Shown here in pieces: positions 19,003 to 29,237 of a stretch of DNA of 64,000 nucleotides (position 1 is its first letter; each line of letters begins with the position of its first letter). The stretch covers positions 1 through 64,000 of the forward strand of contig CAWHKZ010000007.1 in assembly GCA_963830165.1 (NCBI GenBank), in the 5' to 3' direction. The stretch comes from Bog-756 sp963830165. GTDB taxonomy: Bacteria > Actinomycetota > Acidimicrobiia > Acidimicrobiales > RAAP-2. The notes under the pieces were generated by a model that was not told where the DNA came from, searched no databases, and saw nothing but the letters and a program-made list of their open reading frames with translations. The position numbers were made by a program, and so were the translations under genes.

Positions 19003-20778
19003 GTGACCGTTCCCCCCGAGCACCATCCGTCGAGCGGGGCCACCTCCATGCGTACCGACTTGTGCGGCACGCTGCGGGCCGACGACGTGGGACGACGGGT
19101 CACGGTGTGCGGCTGGGTGGCCAAGCGCCGCGAGCACGGCGAGCACCTGGCCTTCATCGACGTGCGCGACCACACCGGCATCGTCCAGTGCGTGATCCCA
19201 GGCACGGTGGACGTCCGTTCCGAGTACGTGGTCGCCGTCGAGGGCGTGGTCCGCCGGCGCCCCGGGGGCACCGACAACCCCGAGCTCCCGACCGGGGAGG
19301 TGGAGCTGGGCGAGTGCGCCGTCACCCTGCTCAATGCGGCCGAGCCGCCGCCGTTCGCCGTGGACGACCGGGTCGAGGTCGACGAGGTGATCCGGCTCAG
19401 GCACCGCTTCGTGGACCTGCGTCGGCCGACCATGCAGGCCAACCTGCGGCTCCGCGCCACGGTGAACCGCGCCCTGCGGACCGCCATGGACCGCCAGGGG
19501 TTCGTCGAGGTCGAGACGCCGCTGCTGTGGGCGCCCACACCCGAGGGGGCCCGGGAGTTCGTCGTGCCCAGCCGGCTCCACCACGGGTCGTGCTACGTCC
19601 TGCCCCAGAGCCCACAGCTGGCCAAGCAGCTGCTGATGGTGGCCGGGGTCGACCGGTACTACCAGGTGGCCCACTGCATGCGCGACGAGGACCTGCGGGC
19701 CGACCGGCAGTTCGAGTTCTCCCAGCTGGACATCGAGGCCTCGTTCGTCGACCAGGGGGACGTCCTAGGGTTCGTGTCCGAGGCCGTCCTCGACGCGGCC
19801 GAGGCGGTCACGGGGGAGCGGCCGGGCGAGGTGCCCACCATGACGTGGGCCGAGGCCATCGACCGCTACGGCAGCGACAAGCCCGACCTCCGGTTCGGAA
19901 TGGAGCTCGTCGATCTGACCGCCGTCTTCGCCGGGACCGGGTTCCGGGCCTTCGACGCCCCCTGCGTCAAGGCCATCGTGGTCGAGGGCGGGGCCGCCAC
20001 CAGCCGGTCGCGGCTCGACACGCTGACCGACCGGGCCAAGGCACTGGGTGCCAAGGGCCTGGCGTGGTTCAAGGTGGTGGAGGGCGAGGCGGGTGGCACC
20101 GACGTCGACTCGCCGGTGGCCAAGTTCCTCTCCGACGACGAGAAGGCCGGCCTGGTCTCGGTCGCCGGGGCGGCGGTGGGCGACCTGGTGCTGACCGTGG
20201 CCGACGAGTACCGCCTGACCTGCAGCGTGCTCGGGGCGCTCCGCCTCGAGCTGGGTGGCCGGCCGGTGTCCGAGGGCCCCTACCGCTACGTCTGGGTGGT
20301 GGACTTCCCGCTGTTCGACGGCGTCGACGAGGCCGGCAACCCGGTGGCCGCCCATCACCCGTTCACCATGCCCCACCCCGAGGACCTCGATCGCCTGGAG
20401 AGCGATCCGGCGTCGGTGCGCAGCCAGGCCTACGACCTCGTGCTGAACGGCTGGGAGCTCGGTTCGGGCAGCGTCCGTGTGCACCGGGCGGACATCCAGA
20501 GCCGCATCTTCGCCGTCCTCGGGATCGACGAGGACGAGGCGGCGTCCCGCTTCGGCTTCCTGCTCGGCGCGTTCCGCTTCGGGGCCCCGCCCCACGCCGG
20601 GTTCGCCGTCGGGCTCGACCGGTTGGTGGCCATCTTCGCCGGCGAGGACAACATCCGCGAAGTCATTGCCTTCCCGAAGACCCAGTCGGGCTGGGATCCG
20701 ATGACCGATGCCCCGAAGCCGCTTGCCCCGGGTGCGCTGCGCGATCTGGGGCTGCAGCCGATCCCGACGCTGGACTGA
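19003..20778 (+). CDS. aspS: Aspartyl-tRNA synthetase
   Basis: Class IIb synthetase of bacterial type, 591 aa. An N-terminal OB-fold anticodon-binding domain (GWVAKRREHGEHLAFIDVRD) leads to motif 1, motif 2 (HCMRDEDLRADRQFEFSQLD), the bacterial GAD-like insertion at about 290-420 and motif 3 (HAGFAVGLDRLVAIFAGED). The FPKTQSGWDPMTDAP tail is family typical. GTG 19003 is preferred because AAAGGA (18991-18996) is correctly spaced; an ATG at 19048 would remove 15 residues ahead of the OB fold. Whether the enzyme also charges tRNA-Asn cannot be told without checking for asnS and gatCAB in the genome. The frame is intact. Confidence 0.97.
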   Translation: MTVPPEHHPSSGATSMRTDLCGTLRADDVGRRVTVCGWVAKRREHGEHLAFIDVRDHTGIVQCVIPGTVDVRSEYVVAVEGVVRRRPGGTDNPELPTGEVELGECAVTLLNAAEPPPFAVDDRVEVDEVIRLRHRFVDLRRPTMQANLRLRATVNRALRTAMDRQGFVEVETPLLWAPTPEGAREFVVPSRLHHGSCYVLPQSPQLAKQLLMVAGVDRYYQVAHCMRDEDLRADRQFEFSQLDIEASFVDQGDVLGFVSEAVLDAAEAVTGERPGEVPTMTWAEAIDRYGSDKPDLRFGMELVDLTAVFAGTGFRAFDAPCVKAIVVEGGAATSRSRLDTLTDRAKALGAKGLAWFKVVEGEAGGTDVDSPVAKFLSDDEKAGLVSVAGAAVGDLVLTVADEYRLTCSVLGALRLELGGRPVSEGPYRYVWVVDFPLFDGVDEAGNPVAAHHPFTMPHPEDLDRLESDPASVRSQAYDLVLNGWELGSGSVRVHRADIQSRIFAVLGIDEDEAASRFGFLLGAFRFGAPPHAGFAVGLDRLVAIFAGEDNIREVIAFPKTQSGWDPMTDAPKPLAPGALRDLGLQPIPTLD

Positions 20779-20785
20779 GGGAGCG

Positions 20786-22168
20786 GTGGCGGGCGAGGAC
20801 CTCTTCTCCGGCGCCGCCGCCGACCGCCTGGCGACCCGCGCCCCGCTGGCCGCGCGGCTGCGGCCGCGGACACTCGACGACATCGTCGGCCAGCGCCACC
20901 TGATCGGTCCGGGGGCCCCGCTGCGGGCGCTCATCGAGTCGGACCGGCTCACCTCGGCGATCCTGTGGGGGCCGCCGGGTACGGGCAAGACGACGCTGGC
21001 CACCGTCGTGGCGAGCGCCACGGCCAAACGGTTCGTGCCCCTGTCGGCGGTCACGGCCGGGGTGAAGGACGTCCGCGAGGTGGTCGACGGGGCCCGGCGA
21101 CTGCTCGGCGAACAGGGGCGGGGAACGATCCTCTTCCTCGACGAGGTGCACCGGTTCAACCGGGCCCAGCAGGACGCCCTGCTGCCCTCGGTGGAAGAAG
21201 GCCTGCTGGTGCTCATCGGGGCCACCACGGAGAACCCGTTCTTCGAGGTCAACGCCCCCCTCCTGTCGCGATCGACGCTCTGGCGGCTCGAGCCGCTGGA
21301 CGACGACGACCTGGCCGAGGTGGTGGCCCGCGGGCTGGCCGCCGAGGACGCCGCGGCCGAGCCGGAGGCGGTCGCCGCCCTCGTGGGCCTGGCCGACGGC
21401 GACGCCCGGGCCGTGCTCACGACGCTGGAGGTGGCCCTGGCCCTGGCCGGTGGCCGGCCCGTGACCGTGGAGGACGTCGAGCGGGCCCGCCACACCCGGC
21501 TCCAGCACTATGGCGAGGACGACCACTACGACCAGGTCAGCGCCCTGATCAAGTCGATCCGGGGTTCGGACCCCGACGCCGGCCTCTACTGGCTGGCCCG
21601 GATGCTCGAGTCGGGGGAGGACGCCCGGTTCATCGCCCGGCGCCTCGTCATCCTGGCCTCCGAGGACGTGGGGGAGGCCGACCCGCTGGCCCTGGTCGTG
21701 GCCGACGCCGCGGCCCGCGCCGTCGAGTTCGTGGGGCTGCCCGAGGCCCAGCTCACGCTGGCCCAGGCCGTCGTCCACCTGGCCTGCGCACCCAAATCGA
21801 ACCGGGTGACGGTGGCGCTCGGACGGGCCACCCGGGACGTGCGCCAGGCGCCCCGCGGCGACGTCCCGACCCACCTGCGCGACGCCCACTACCGCAGCGC
21901 CGCCTCCATCGGCCACGGCGAGGGCTACGCCTACCCCCACGACCACCCCGGCGCCCACGTCGACCAGGAGTACCGACCGGCGGGGGTGGCCGGCAACGTC
22001 TACTACGAGCCGAGCGACCGCGGCCACGAGGCGGTGGTGGCCGAGCGCCTGCGCCGCTGGCGGCACGAGGACGTCGACGGCTCGCCGGATGAGGCGCCCG
22101 GCGATGACCGGCCCGACGGCTCGCCGGATGAGGCGCCCGGCGGCGGACGCCCGGTCGGTGGGGCCTGA
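20786..22168 (+). CDS. rarA: Replication-associated recombination protein RarA (MgsA)
   Basis: AAA+ ATPase of the RarA/Mgs1/WRNIP1 family acting at stalled replication forks, 460 aa. Walker A GPPGTGKTTLATV starts near residue 62, Walker B is ILFLDEVHRFNRAQQD, sensor 1 LIGATTENPFFEVN. The C-terminal tetramerisation domain is recognised by YDQVSALIKSIRGSDPDAG and the tail by YYEPSDRGHE. The last 35 residues are an Asp/Gly/Pro-rich extension made of a duplicated 28-bp segment. The GTG start follows GAGGGAG (20777-20783). RarA downstream of aspS is a frequent actinobacterial order. The frame is intact. Confidence 0.95.
   Translation: MAGEDLFSGAAADRLATRAPLAARLRPRTLDDIVGQRHLIGPGAPLRALIESDRLTSAILWGPPGTGKTTLATVVASATAKRFVPLSAVTAGVKDVREVVDGARRLLGEQGRGTILFLDEVHRFNRAQQDALLPSVEEGLLVLIGATTENPFFEVNAPLLSRSTLWRLEPLDDDDLAEVVARGLAAEDAAAEPEAVAALVGLADGDARAVLTTLEVALALAGGRPVTVEDVERARHTRLQHYGEDDHYDQVSALIKSIRGSDPDAGLYWLARMLESGEDARFIARRLVILASEDVGEADPLALVVADAAARAVEFVGLPEAQLTLAQAVVHLACAPKSNRVTVALGRATRDVRQAPRGDVPTHLRDAHYRSAASIGHGEGYAYPHDHPGAHVDQEYRPAGVAGNVYYEPSDRGHEAVVAERLRRWRHEDVDGSPDEAPGDDRPDGSPDEAPGGGRPVGGA
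22076..22142. repeat. 28-bp direct repeat in rarA C-terminus
   Basis: Two copies of a 28-bp segment at 22076-22103 and 22115-22142 (period 39 bp) encode the repeated peptide DGSPDEAPG at the end of RarA. It is in frame and extends a disordered tail. Confidence 0.8.
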
Positions 22169-22206
22169 ACGCCCGCGCCGCCGGCAGGTCGTGGCTGGGA
22201 CAGACT

Positions 22207-25200
22207 GTGGCGGTGAGTAGGACCGCGCGGCACCCGGCGGCGCCCCTCCGGCGCGCGCTCGTCGGCTGCGCCGCGACCGTCCTCGTCGCTTCCGGGGTCT
22301 GGGCGGCCGCGCCCGCGGCCACCGCGGCCACCGCGCCCGCCGCGGCGGCGCCGGTGCGCCTCGGCGGATCCGTGTTCACGGTGCCGGACGGCGCGACCCT
22401 CCTGGGACCCGCCGCCACCGCCGCCCGCCTGACCGTCGACGTGGCCCTGCACCCACGGGACCCCGCCGCACTCAGCGCCTTCGTGGCGGCGGTCTCCACC
22501 CCGGGGAGCCCCCGGTACCACGACTACCTGCCCGCCGGCCGGCTCGATGCCACGTTCGGGCCGACGGCGGCCACGGTGGCGGCCACCCGCCGGTGGCTGG
22601 CCTCGACCGGGCTCGCCGTGGGGCCGACCTCGCCCGACGGCCTGCTCGTCCCGGTGACGGGGACGACGGCCCAGGTGGAGGGCGCCTTCGACGACCCGCT
22701 GGTGGAGGCCCGCCTGCCCTCCGGCCGGCGGGCCCGGGTGGCCACTCGGGACCCCCTGGTGCCGGCGGCCCTGGCCCCGGCCCTGGCCGGGGTGATCGGC
22801 CTGGGCAACCAGTCGGCCCCCGCGCCGCAACTCGTCCGCGCTGCCCACCTGGCGACGGTGCCCGGCGGATCGGCCTCCTCGCCGGACGGGTCACCGGGAC
22901 CCCAGGCCTGTAGCGACATCTCGGAGTTCACCGACGCGTGGACGGCCACCGGCCTGGCGTCCGCCTACGGGTTGTCGACGCTGTACGGGAACGACCGGGT
23001 GGGCGCCGGCCAGACCGTGGGGATCTACGAGCTGGAGCCGTTCACGCCGTCGGACATCGCCGCCTACCAGGCGTGCTACGGCACGAGCGTCCCGGTCAGC
23101 ACGGTACCGGTCGACGGGGGGGCCACCGGTGTCCAGAGCGGTGAGGCCGCCCTCGACATCGAGGTGGTGGCGGGGCTCGCCCCCGGCGCGTCGATCCGTG
23201 TGTACTCGGGACCCGACAACAACGGCGACGGTCCCATCGACACCTACGCGGCCATGGTGGACCAGGACGCGGCCAAGGTGCTGACCACCAGCTGGGGCCA
23301 GTGCGAGTCGCTGATGGACCCGGGGGACCAGGAGACGGAGTCCGACCTGTTCGCCATGGCCGCGGCCCAGGGTCAGAGCGTGTTCGCCGCCTCGGGCGAC
23401 TCGGGTTCCAGCGACTGCTTCTCCAGCCAGACGCCCTCCTTGACCCAGCTGGCGGTCGACGACCCGGCCGACCAGCCGGACGTGACCGGGGTCGGCGGCA
23501 CCTCGCTGGTCCCGGTGAGCGGCGCCGCACCCGTCGAGACGGCGTGGAGCCCCGACCCGGGCGCCAGCGGCGGGGGCAACTCGGTGGACTTCGTGGCGCC
23601 GTACTGGCAGCAGGTGCCGGCCGCCCGGTCGGCCGACACCAGCTACGGCTGCGGGACGCCCCCCGACGACGACCAGCAGTGTCGCGAGGTTCCCGACGTG
23701 GCCGCCTCCGCCGACCCCGAGCACGGCGACATCGTCTACTGGAGCGGCGGTTGGTGGACCTTCGGGGGCACCAGCCAGGCCGCGCCGCTGTGGGCCGCCC
23801 TCGTCGCCGACACCGACCAGGGCTGCGCCACGTCGGCCGGCCTGCTCGGGCCCGTCCTCTACGCCAGCGGCTCGGCCGACGCGTTCAACGACATCACCTC
23901 GGGCACCAACGCCGATGTTCGGGGGCACGGAGTTCACGGCCGGATCCGGCTACGACCTGGTGACCGGGTGGGGGAGCCCCCGGGCCGCCAGCCTGCTCGG
24001 ACTTCTCTCGGGCGCCGCGGCGGGCTGTCCGGCGGTCACCGGACTGAGCCCGTCGTCGGGGTACGCGTCGGGCGGAACCACCGTGACCATCTCGGGTTCC
24101 GGATTCGGCACCGGCACGCCGACCGTCGACTTCGGCGGGGTGGCCGCGCAGGTCACGGCCTCGACCCCGACCTCGATCACCGTGCGCACCCCGGACGTGA
24201 CCTACGGGACCACGTCCGGGGTCACGGTCACGACGACGGGCCCGGCGGCCGGCACCAGCGCCGCCGTGCCCGTCGGCGCGGTACACCTTCGTGTCCCCGA
24301 CGGTGACCGCCGTGCTGCCCGACAAGGGCCCGACCGCCGGTGGGGTCCGGGTGACGGTGGAGGGCACCGGCTTCACCGGGAGCTGCCAGGTGACCGCCGG
24401 CACGGCCTCGCCGCCGTCCGAGATCACGTCGGACACGTCCCTGACCACCGTGGTCCCCCCGGGCCCGTCCGGCGGTGGCAGCGTCTCGATCGCGGTGACG
24501 TGCGCGTCGGGCACCAGCCCCGGGGGTCCGGCGACGCTCTACCGGTACTCGTTGCCGGGGTACCTGCTGGCGGCCTCCGACGGTGGTGTGTTCACGTACG
24601 GGGCGGCCTCCTTCCACGGTTCGGCCGGCGGCCTGGCCCTGGTGGATCCCGTCGTCGGCACGGCCATGGCCCCCGGTGACGATGGCTACTGGCTGGTCGC
24701 CTCCGACGGCGGGGTGTTCGCCTACGGCGACGCCGGGTTCTACGGCTCCACCGGCGACCAGGTGCTCAACGACCCGATCGTGGGCATGGCCGCCACCCCC
24801 GACGGCCGGGGCTACTGGCTGGTCGCCTCCGACGGCGGGGTGTTCGCCTTCGGCGACGCCGGGTTCTACGGCTCCACCGGCGACCTGGTGCTCAACGACC
24901 CGATCGTGGGCATGGCCGCTACCCCCGACGGCCGGGGCTACTGGCTGGTCGCCTCCGACGGCGGGGTGTTCGCCTTCGGCGACGCCGGGTTCTACGGCTC
25001 CACCGGCGACCTGACCCTGCACCGGCCCGGTCGTCGGCATGGCCGCCACCCCCGACGGCGGGGCTACTGGCTGGTCGCCTCCGACGGCGGCATCTTCGCC
25101 TACGGCGACGCCTCCTTCCACGGCTCGACCGGAGGGCTCACCCTCAACCGCCCGGTCGTGGGCATGGCCGTCGACCTGACCGGAGGGGGCTACTGGCTGG

Positions 25201-25305
25201 TCGCCTCCGACGGCGGCATCTTCGCCTTCGGCGACGCCGGCTTCTACGGCTCGGCGGGTGGCGTCGGCCCTGGACCGGCCGGTGGTCGCCATGGCCTCGA
25301 CCTGA
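22207..25305 (+). CDS. Secreted sedolisin (S53) protease with IPT/TIG and six-repeat C-terminus (frameshifts)
   Basis: Predicted exported acid serine-carboxyl protease, about 1030 aa. Signal peptide at residues 1-40 (Arg-rich start, hydrophobic core, AAAPAATA). Activation (pro-kumamolisin) domain at about 55-200. Catalytic domain at about 235-600: Glu and Asp in GEAALDIEVV (about 313/317), oxyanion Asp in SGDSGSSD (about 398), and the Ser in WTFGGTSQAAPLWAA (about 523). Two IPT/TIG-like beta domains follow (GLSPSSGYASGGTTVTI, then VLPDKGPTAGGVRVTVEG), then six repeats of 42 aa. Frame breaks lie near 23918, 24285, 25028 (extra G), 25060 (a lost C restores the frame) and 25266 (extra G). The corrected reading ends VAMAST at TGA 25303. 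GTG 22213 is an alternative start. Confidence 0.88.
24558..25305 (+). repeat. 126-bp tandem repeat, six copies, in sedolisin gene
   Basis: Units start at 24558, 24684, 24810, 24936, 25062 and 25188, the last cut short. Units 2-4 are nearly identical in DNA. Each encodes 42 aa starting GYWLVASDGGVFAFGDAGF, then YGSTGDLVLNDPIVGMA and a short linker. This repeat is common on secreted proteins of Acidimicrobiia and relatives and probably folds as a beta-propeller-like or beta-solenoid module; the fold is an inference. Confidence 0.93.
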
Positions 25306-25345
25306 GCGCGGCGGGCCGTCGCCCCCCCGGTGGGGGCACGCCCTC

Positions 25346-25351
25346 TACACT
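25346..25351 (+). promoter_or_regulatory. -10 box upstream of DUF948-like gene
   Basis: TACACT 9 nt before ATG 25361, a possible leaderless start for the two small genes ahead of alaS. A GAGG immediately downstream could also act as ribosome binding site. Confidence 0.4.
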
Positions 25352-25360
25352 GAGGCGATC

Positions 25361-25772
25361 ATGAGCTCCGGACAGATCGCCGTCCTGGTGGCCAGCGCCG
25401 CCTGCGCCCTCGCCGTGGTCGGACTGCTTGTGGCCATCGCCTCCCTGCGCCGCGAGGTGGCCCGGGTCGGGGCGCTGGCCGACGAGCTGAAGCGCCAGAC
25501 CGTCCCCTTGCTCACCGACGCCCACCGGGTGGTGGGCCAGGCCGCCACCGAGATGGAGCGGGTCGGGCGCCGTCCTCGACACCACCGAGTCGGTGCACGC
25601 CACCGTCGACTCCGCCTCCCGGCTCGCCTACCGGGCCTTCGCCAACCCCGTGGTCAAGGTGCTAGCGGTCCGGGCCGGTGCCGCGTCGGGCATCCGGCGG
25701 CTGGCCTCCGTCGAGGACGCGTCGGTGTCCCGCCGCAACGGTGCGGCGGCCGTGCGGGACCGGAGCCGGTAG
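25361..25772 (+). CDS. DUF948-like membrane-anchored protein (one frameshift)
   Basis: About 136 aa, function unknown. The N-terminal helix IAVLVASAACALAVVGLLVA should anchor it in the membrane, followed by an amphipathic helical region (LRREVARVGALADELKRQT) of the DUF948 type found upstream of alaS in streptomycetes. An extra G near 25568 (GTCGGGCGCC) splits it; the second half, VLDTTESVHATVDSASRLAY, is helical and ends at TAG 25770. Its position before a second small gene and alaS is conserved in actinobacteria. The family call rests on topology and synteny more than on sequence. Confidence 0.7.
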
Positions 25773-25774
25773 CG

Positions 25775-26169
25775 GTGCCCCGTCGAACCCTCTGGCTGGT
25801 CACCGGCGTGGTGGCCGGTGCCGCGTCGTCGCTGTACGCCGAGCGCAAGCTGCGGCGCACCCTGGAGGTGGCCCAGGCCCGGCTGCAGCCCGACGCCCTG
25901 GTCGTCGAAGTCGGGCGGACGGCCCGCCAGGCCGCGTCCACCACCGGCGAACGGCGTGCGCGACGCCGTGGCCACGGCCCGCGCCGAGCGGCGCCGCCGT
26001 GAGCTGGAGCTGTGGTCCGAACTGGCGGCGAGTCCCGCGGCGACGGGACGCCCGGCGCGGGGGCCGACCCGACCCCCGGGAGCGGCTGGCGCACCCGTCC
26101 CGGCCCACACCTCCACGAGGCGCGGTCGGCGGGCTGCCCGGAGACTCGCCTTCCCACCTCGGCAACTAG
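25775..26169 (+). CDS. Small DUF6167-like protein (frameshifts, end uncertain)
   Basis: Starts at GTG 25775, 2 nt after the previous stop. The N-terminus PRRTLWLVTGVVAGAASSLY is one short hydrophobic segment, followed by ERKLRRTLEVAQARLQPDAL and a helical stretch. This resembles the DUF6167 protein that sits between the DUF948 gene and alaS in streptomycetes. An extra G near 25950 moves the frame to NGVRDAVATARAERRRRELE. A Pro/Arg-rich tail follows. The stop most consistent with the spacing is the TAG at 26167-26169, which needs one more indel. No function is known. Confidence 0.6.
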
Positions 26170-26172
26170 GAT
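26167..26172 (+). promoter_or_regulatory. -10 box, leaderless promoter of alaS
   Basis: TAGGAT 8 nt before GTG 26181. Its first three bases are the probable stop codon of the preceding small gene. Confidence 0.55.
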
Positions 26173-26180
26173 TTCCGGTC

Positions 26181-28775
26181 GTGACCCCCGCCACGGCGCC
26201 CGACGCCGATCATCTGCGCGACGCCTTCACCCGCTTCTTCGTCGAGCGCGGGCACACGGCCGTGCCGTCGGCGAGCCTCATCCCCCACGACCCCACCGTG
26301 CTGTTCACCATCGCCGGCATGGTGCCCTTCAAGCCCTTCTTCCTGGGTGACGAGGTGCCGCCGTGGCCCCGGGCCACCTCGGTGCAGAAGTGCTTCCGCA
26401 CCGTCGACATCGACATCGTCGGCACCACGCTCCGCCACTGCACGTTCTTCGAGATGCTGGGCAACTTCAGCTTCGGCGACTACTTCAAGTCCGAAGCCAT
26501 CCCCTTCGCCTGGGAGCTCGTCACCGAAGTCCTCGGGCATCGACGCCGACCGCCTGTGGGTGACCGTCTACGAGACCGACGACGAGGCCGAGGCCATCTG
26601 GCGGGATGCCGTGGGCGTGCGGCCGGAACGCATCCAGCGCCTGGGCGACGACAACTTCTGGAAGATGGGCGACACCGGACCGTGCGGGCCGAGCAGTCGA
26701 GATCTTCATCGACAAGGGCCACCGGTACGGGGGCGACGGCGGCCCGGCGTTCGGCGGACCGGAGCGCTTCGTCGAGATCTGGAACCTCGTGTTCATGCAG
26801 TACAACCGCAACGCGGACGGGGTGACCGAGCCCCTGCCGCGTCCCAGCATCGACACCGGTGCCGGACTCGAGCGCATCCTCCCGCTGATCCAGGGGGTCG
26901 ACTCGCTCTACGACACCGACCTCTACGTGCCCCTGCTCGACACGGCCCAGTCGATCACCGGGTCCACCTACGGCCGCGACGAGCGGACCGACGTCGGCCT
27001 GCGCATCATGGCGGACCACGGACGGGCCATGGCCATGCTGGTGGCCGACGGGGTGCTCCCCTCCAACGAGGGCCGGGGCTACGTGCTGCGCCGCATCATC
27101 CGCCGGGCGGTCCGGCGCGCCCGCCAGCTCGGCGTGGAGGTCGCCTGCACCGAGCGGCTGGTCGACACCGCGGTCGGCGTCCTGGGCGCCGCCCACCCCG
27201 GACTGGCCGAGCAGCACCAGCTGATCGTCGACGTGGTGGGGCGCGAGGAGGAGGGCTTCCTGCGCACACTGGCCACCGGCTCGACCATCCTCGAGGAGGT
27301 GCTGGCCACGGGCGTGGCCACCGTCCCGGGCGATGTCGCCTTCCGGCTCCACGACACGTACGGCTTCCCCGTCGAGCTCACCGTCGAGATCGCCGCCGAG
27401 GCCGGGTTGTCGGTCGACCTCGAGGGATTCGAACGGGCCATGGAGGGCCAGCGCAGCCAGGCCCGTGCCGCGGCGCGCGCCGGTCGGGCCACGGCCGGCG
27501 ACGAGGCGTACCGGTCGGTGCTCGACACCGAGGGGCGCACCGTCTTCGTCGGCCAGGCACCCGAGGGCTACTCGGCCCCGGCCCGGGTGGTCGCCGTGCT
27601 GGTCGACGAGGATCCCGACCACGCGGGTCAGGTGGAGATCTTCCTCGACCGCACCCCCTTCTATGCCGAGGGCGGCGGCCAGATGGGCGACATCGGCACC
27701 ATCGTCACCGAGACGGGCACCGCCCTGGTCTACGACACCGTGTCGGCCCTCCCCGGCCTGACGTCGCACCGGGCCACGGTCACCGGCGAGGTCTTCGCCG
27801 GCCAGGACGCGCTGGCCACCATCGACGGTCCCCGCCGCGATTCGCTGCGCCGGAACCACACCGGCACCCACCTCCTCCACGCCGCCCTGCGCTCGGTGCT
27901 CGGCGACCAGGTGCGCCAGCAGGGCTCGCTGGTCGCCCCCGACCGCCTGCGCTTCGACTTCAGCCACCACGGCGCCGTCTCCCCCGGGGAGCTGGTCGAG
28001 GTGACCGCGCTGGCCAACGCCGACGTCCTGACCGACGCCCCGGTGATCGTCGAGGAGCGCTCCAAGACCGAGGCCGAGGCCATGGGTGCGCTGGCCTTCT
28101 TCGGCGACAAGTACGGCGAGCGCGTCCGGGTGGTGCGGGCCGGGCCCCACTCGGTGGAGCTGTGCGGCGGGACCCACGTCGGGCGCACTCGGCATGATCG
28201 GCCCCATCTCCGTGATCTCGGAGGCCTCCATCGGCTCCAACACCCGCCGCATCGAGGCCGTGACCGGGGTCGGCGCGCTCGGGCGCATGGCCGAGCGGGA
28301 GCAGCTGCTGGCCGAGGCGGCGACGCTGCTGCGGACCGAGCCCGAGCACGTCGGCGAGGCCATCGAGCGCCTCCTGGAGCGCCAGAAGGCCGCCGAGAAG
28401 TCGCTCGAGCAGGTCCGTTCCCGGGAGCTCCTGGCCGAGGCCGGCGCCCTGGTCGCCTCGGCCGTGGACGGCGCCGTGGTGGCCCGGCGGGACGGTCTCG
28501 TCCCGGATCAGCTGCGGGACCTGGCCCAGGCCGTGCGCACCCAGGGGGGCCTCAAGGTGGTCGTGCTCGGCGGCAGCCCCGACGGTGAGAAGGCCTCTCT
28601 GGCCGTGGCCGCCGAGGGCACCGACGCCCACGCCGGCGACCTGGTCAAGCAGATCGCCCCCCTGCTCGGCGGAGGTGGGGGAGGTAGGCCGGAGCTGGCC
28701 GTGGCCGGCGGCAAGGACCCTTCCGGCATCGACCGGGCCCTCGACGAGGCCCGCCGTCTCACGTCGGGTGCCTGA
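26181..28775 (+). CDS. alaS: Alanyl-tRNA synthetase (three frameshifts)
   Basis: Class II synthetase for tRNA-Ala, about 864 aa. Catalytic core: DAFTRFFVERGHTAVPSASL, MVPFKPFFLGDEVPP, CFRTVDIDIVGTTLRHCTFF and EMLGNFSFGDYFK, then GPCGPSSEIF, IWNLVFMQYNR and DTGAGLERI. The editing domain has both zinc motifs, NHTGTHLLHAAL and ELCGGTHV. The C-terminal C-Ala domain ends with GGGGGGRPELAVAGGKDP. Breaks: extra G near 26535 (CTCGGGCATC), extra T near 26696 (AGCAGTCGAG) and extra G near 28185 (GTCGGGCGCAC). The protein is otherwise full length. The GTG start is supported by the TAGGAT box. ruvX follows 6 nt later. Confidence 0.96.
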
Positions 28776-28781
28776 CCACCG

Positions 28782-29237
28782 GTGACGTCGGACGCCACGA
28801 CCCGCCCGGGGCGGGCCGTCGGGGTCGACCTCGGCGCCCGGCGGATCGGGATCGCCGTCAGCGACTCGGCCGGGACCCTGGCCACCCCCCGCGGCACGCT
28901 GCAGCGCAGCGGCGACCGGGGGCGCGACCGGCGGGCCTTGGCCGACCTGGTGATCGAGGAGGAGGCGGTGGTCGTGGTGGTCGGCCACCCCCTGTCGCTG
29001 GACGGCACCCGGGGGCCGGCCGCCCGGGCCGCCGAGGAGGAGGCCGAGGCCCTGGCCGCCGTGCTCGCGGAACGGGGCGTCCGGGTCGAGCTGTTCGACG
29101 AGCGCCTGACCACGGTGACGGCCCACCAGGCGCTCACCGCGGGCGGGACCCGCGGGCGGGACCAACGGGCGGTGGTGGACCAGACGGCCGCCGCCGTCAT
29201 GCTCACGGCCTGGCTGGACTCGCGGAGGGACCGGTGA
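28782..29237 (+). CDS. ruvX: YqgF/RuvX pre-16S rRNA nuclease
   Basis: RNase H-fold protein of 151 aa implicated in maturation of the 16S rRNA 5' end. The fold is seen in GRAVGVDLGARRIGIAVSDS (first Asp), VVVVVGHPLSLDGTRG, RVELFDERLTTVTAHQAL (central Glu) and the C-terminal DQTAAAVMLTAWLDSR (last Asp). It lies between alaS and mltG, a very common actinobacterial order. The GTG start is 6 nt after alaS, and the stop overlaps the mltG GTG. The frame is intact. Confidence 0.95.
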   Translation: MTSDATTRPGRAVGVDLGARRIGIAVSDSAGTLATPRGTLQRSGDRGRDRRALADLVIEEEAVVVVVGHPLSLDGTRGPAARAAEEEAEALAAVLAERGVRVELFDERLTTVTAHQALTAGGTRGRDQRAVVDQTAAAVMLTAWLDSRRDR

